DNA of 5,962 nucleotides from Clostridia bacterium (lineage in GTDB: Bacteria; Bacillota_A; Clostridia; Christensenellales; CAG-138). The stretch is taken from the NCBI GenBank assembly GCA_017553815.1, contig JAFZJT010000221.1, positions 1 through 5,962 of the forward strand, given 5' to 3'. Under the pieces are notes generated by a model. It saw only the letters and a list, made by a program, of their open reading frames with translations, searched no databases and was not told the DNA's origin. The first letter of the stretch is position 1. The number at the start of each line of letters is the position of its first letter. This document shows positions 5,933 through 5,962 of the stretch, piece after piece. The position numbers and the translations under genes are program-made.

Positions 5933-5959
5933 CCTGTGCCCCGCGGGGCACAGGTTACG
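5928..5959. terminator. Perfect 32-base palindrome overlapping the transposase stop
   Basis: Left arm CGTAACCTGTGCCCCG (5928-5943) is followed immediately by its exact reverse complement (5944-5959). The TAA stop (5930-5932) lies in the left arm. As RNA it would form a very stable hairpin with a forced small loop. The three bases that follow before the window ends are AAA, not Ts, so a classical rho-independent terminator is not shown. It may still block transcription or translation readthrough at the IS end. Confidence 0.5.
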
Positions 5960-5962
5960 AAA

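Larger units (their letters stand above)
4646..5962 (+). mobile_element. ISL3-family insertion sequence, right end beyond window
   Basis: An intact ISL3-type transposase defines the element. The probable left end is GGTTCTATACTAAAC from 4646, continuing through GGGGTTGAATAA. ISL3 elements of Clostridia often begin with GG and carry a similar TATAC...GTTGAATAA stretch, as I recall it. The matching inverted copy should lie shortly after 5962, so neither the terminal repeat nor the usual 8-bp target duplication can be confirmed here. The element sits about 90 bases behind the surface-protein gene and does not disrupt it. Confidence 0.6.

Noticed and set aside
1..5962. CRISPR array
   Set aside because: No regularly spaced identical repeats of 20-40 bases are visible anywhere in the window.

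Overview
The window looks like accessory chromosomal DNA from an uncultured gut-type Clostridia/Bacillota bacterium. This rests on protein style and base composition only: a Tn916/phage-type tyrosine recombinase, a 21-residue leucine-rich-repeat surface protein of the kind common in Clostridia, an ISL3-family transposase, strong AGGAGG-type ribosome binding sites, and GC near 50% in the genes. No marker gene fixes the species.

Layout. Positions 1-123 hold the AT-rich 3' end of an unidentified gene. Positions 170-1366 hold an apparently intact tyrosine integrase that starts at TTG and runs toward a tRNA. The interval 1367-1743 is full of short palindromes and contains a 15-base exact copy of part of the tRNA gene. 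tRNA-Ser(CGA) lies on the minus strand (1744-1832), and its 3' end points at the integrase, with a strong hairpin terminator directly behind it. This is the usual arrangement of an element integrated into the 3' end of a tRNA gene, so the element should extend leftward out of the window.

Positions 1833-3398 form about 1.57 kb in which I find no convincing protein. It contains one near-consensus sigma-70 promoter (2502-2530). Directly downstream is an 87-base segment that can fold into a three-way junction, followed by a long GC-rich foldback (2719-2792). An unrecognised small RNA is possible here.

Positions 3435-4556 encode a secreted, membrane-anchored leucine-rich-repeat protein with a C-terminal repeat-type domain and a single transmembrane tail. 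Downstream, an ISL3-type insertion sequence begins near 4646. Its transposase (4748-5932) looks complete, and its stop codon sits inside a perfect 32-base palindrome at the window edge. The IS right end is not in the window.

The genes do not form one pathway. The window reads as a mosaic: the end of a tRNA-integrated element, the tRNA, a possible noncoding RNA locus, a surface protein gene and an IS. I found no CRISPR array and no recognisable defence or biosynthetic operon. The observations most worth checking are the tRNA-derived repeat beside the integrase and the promoter-plus-junction candidate RNA.
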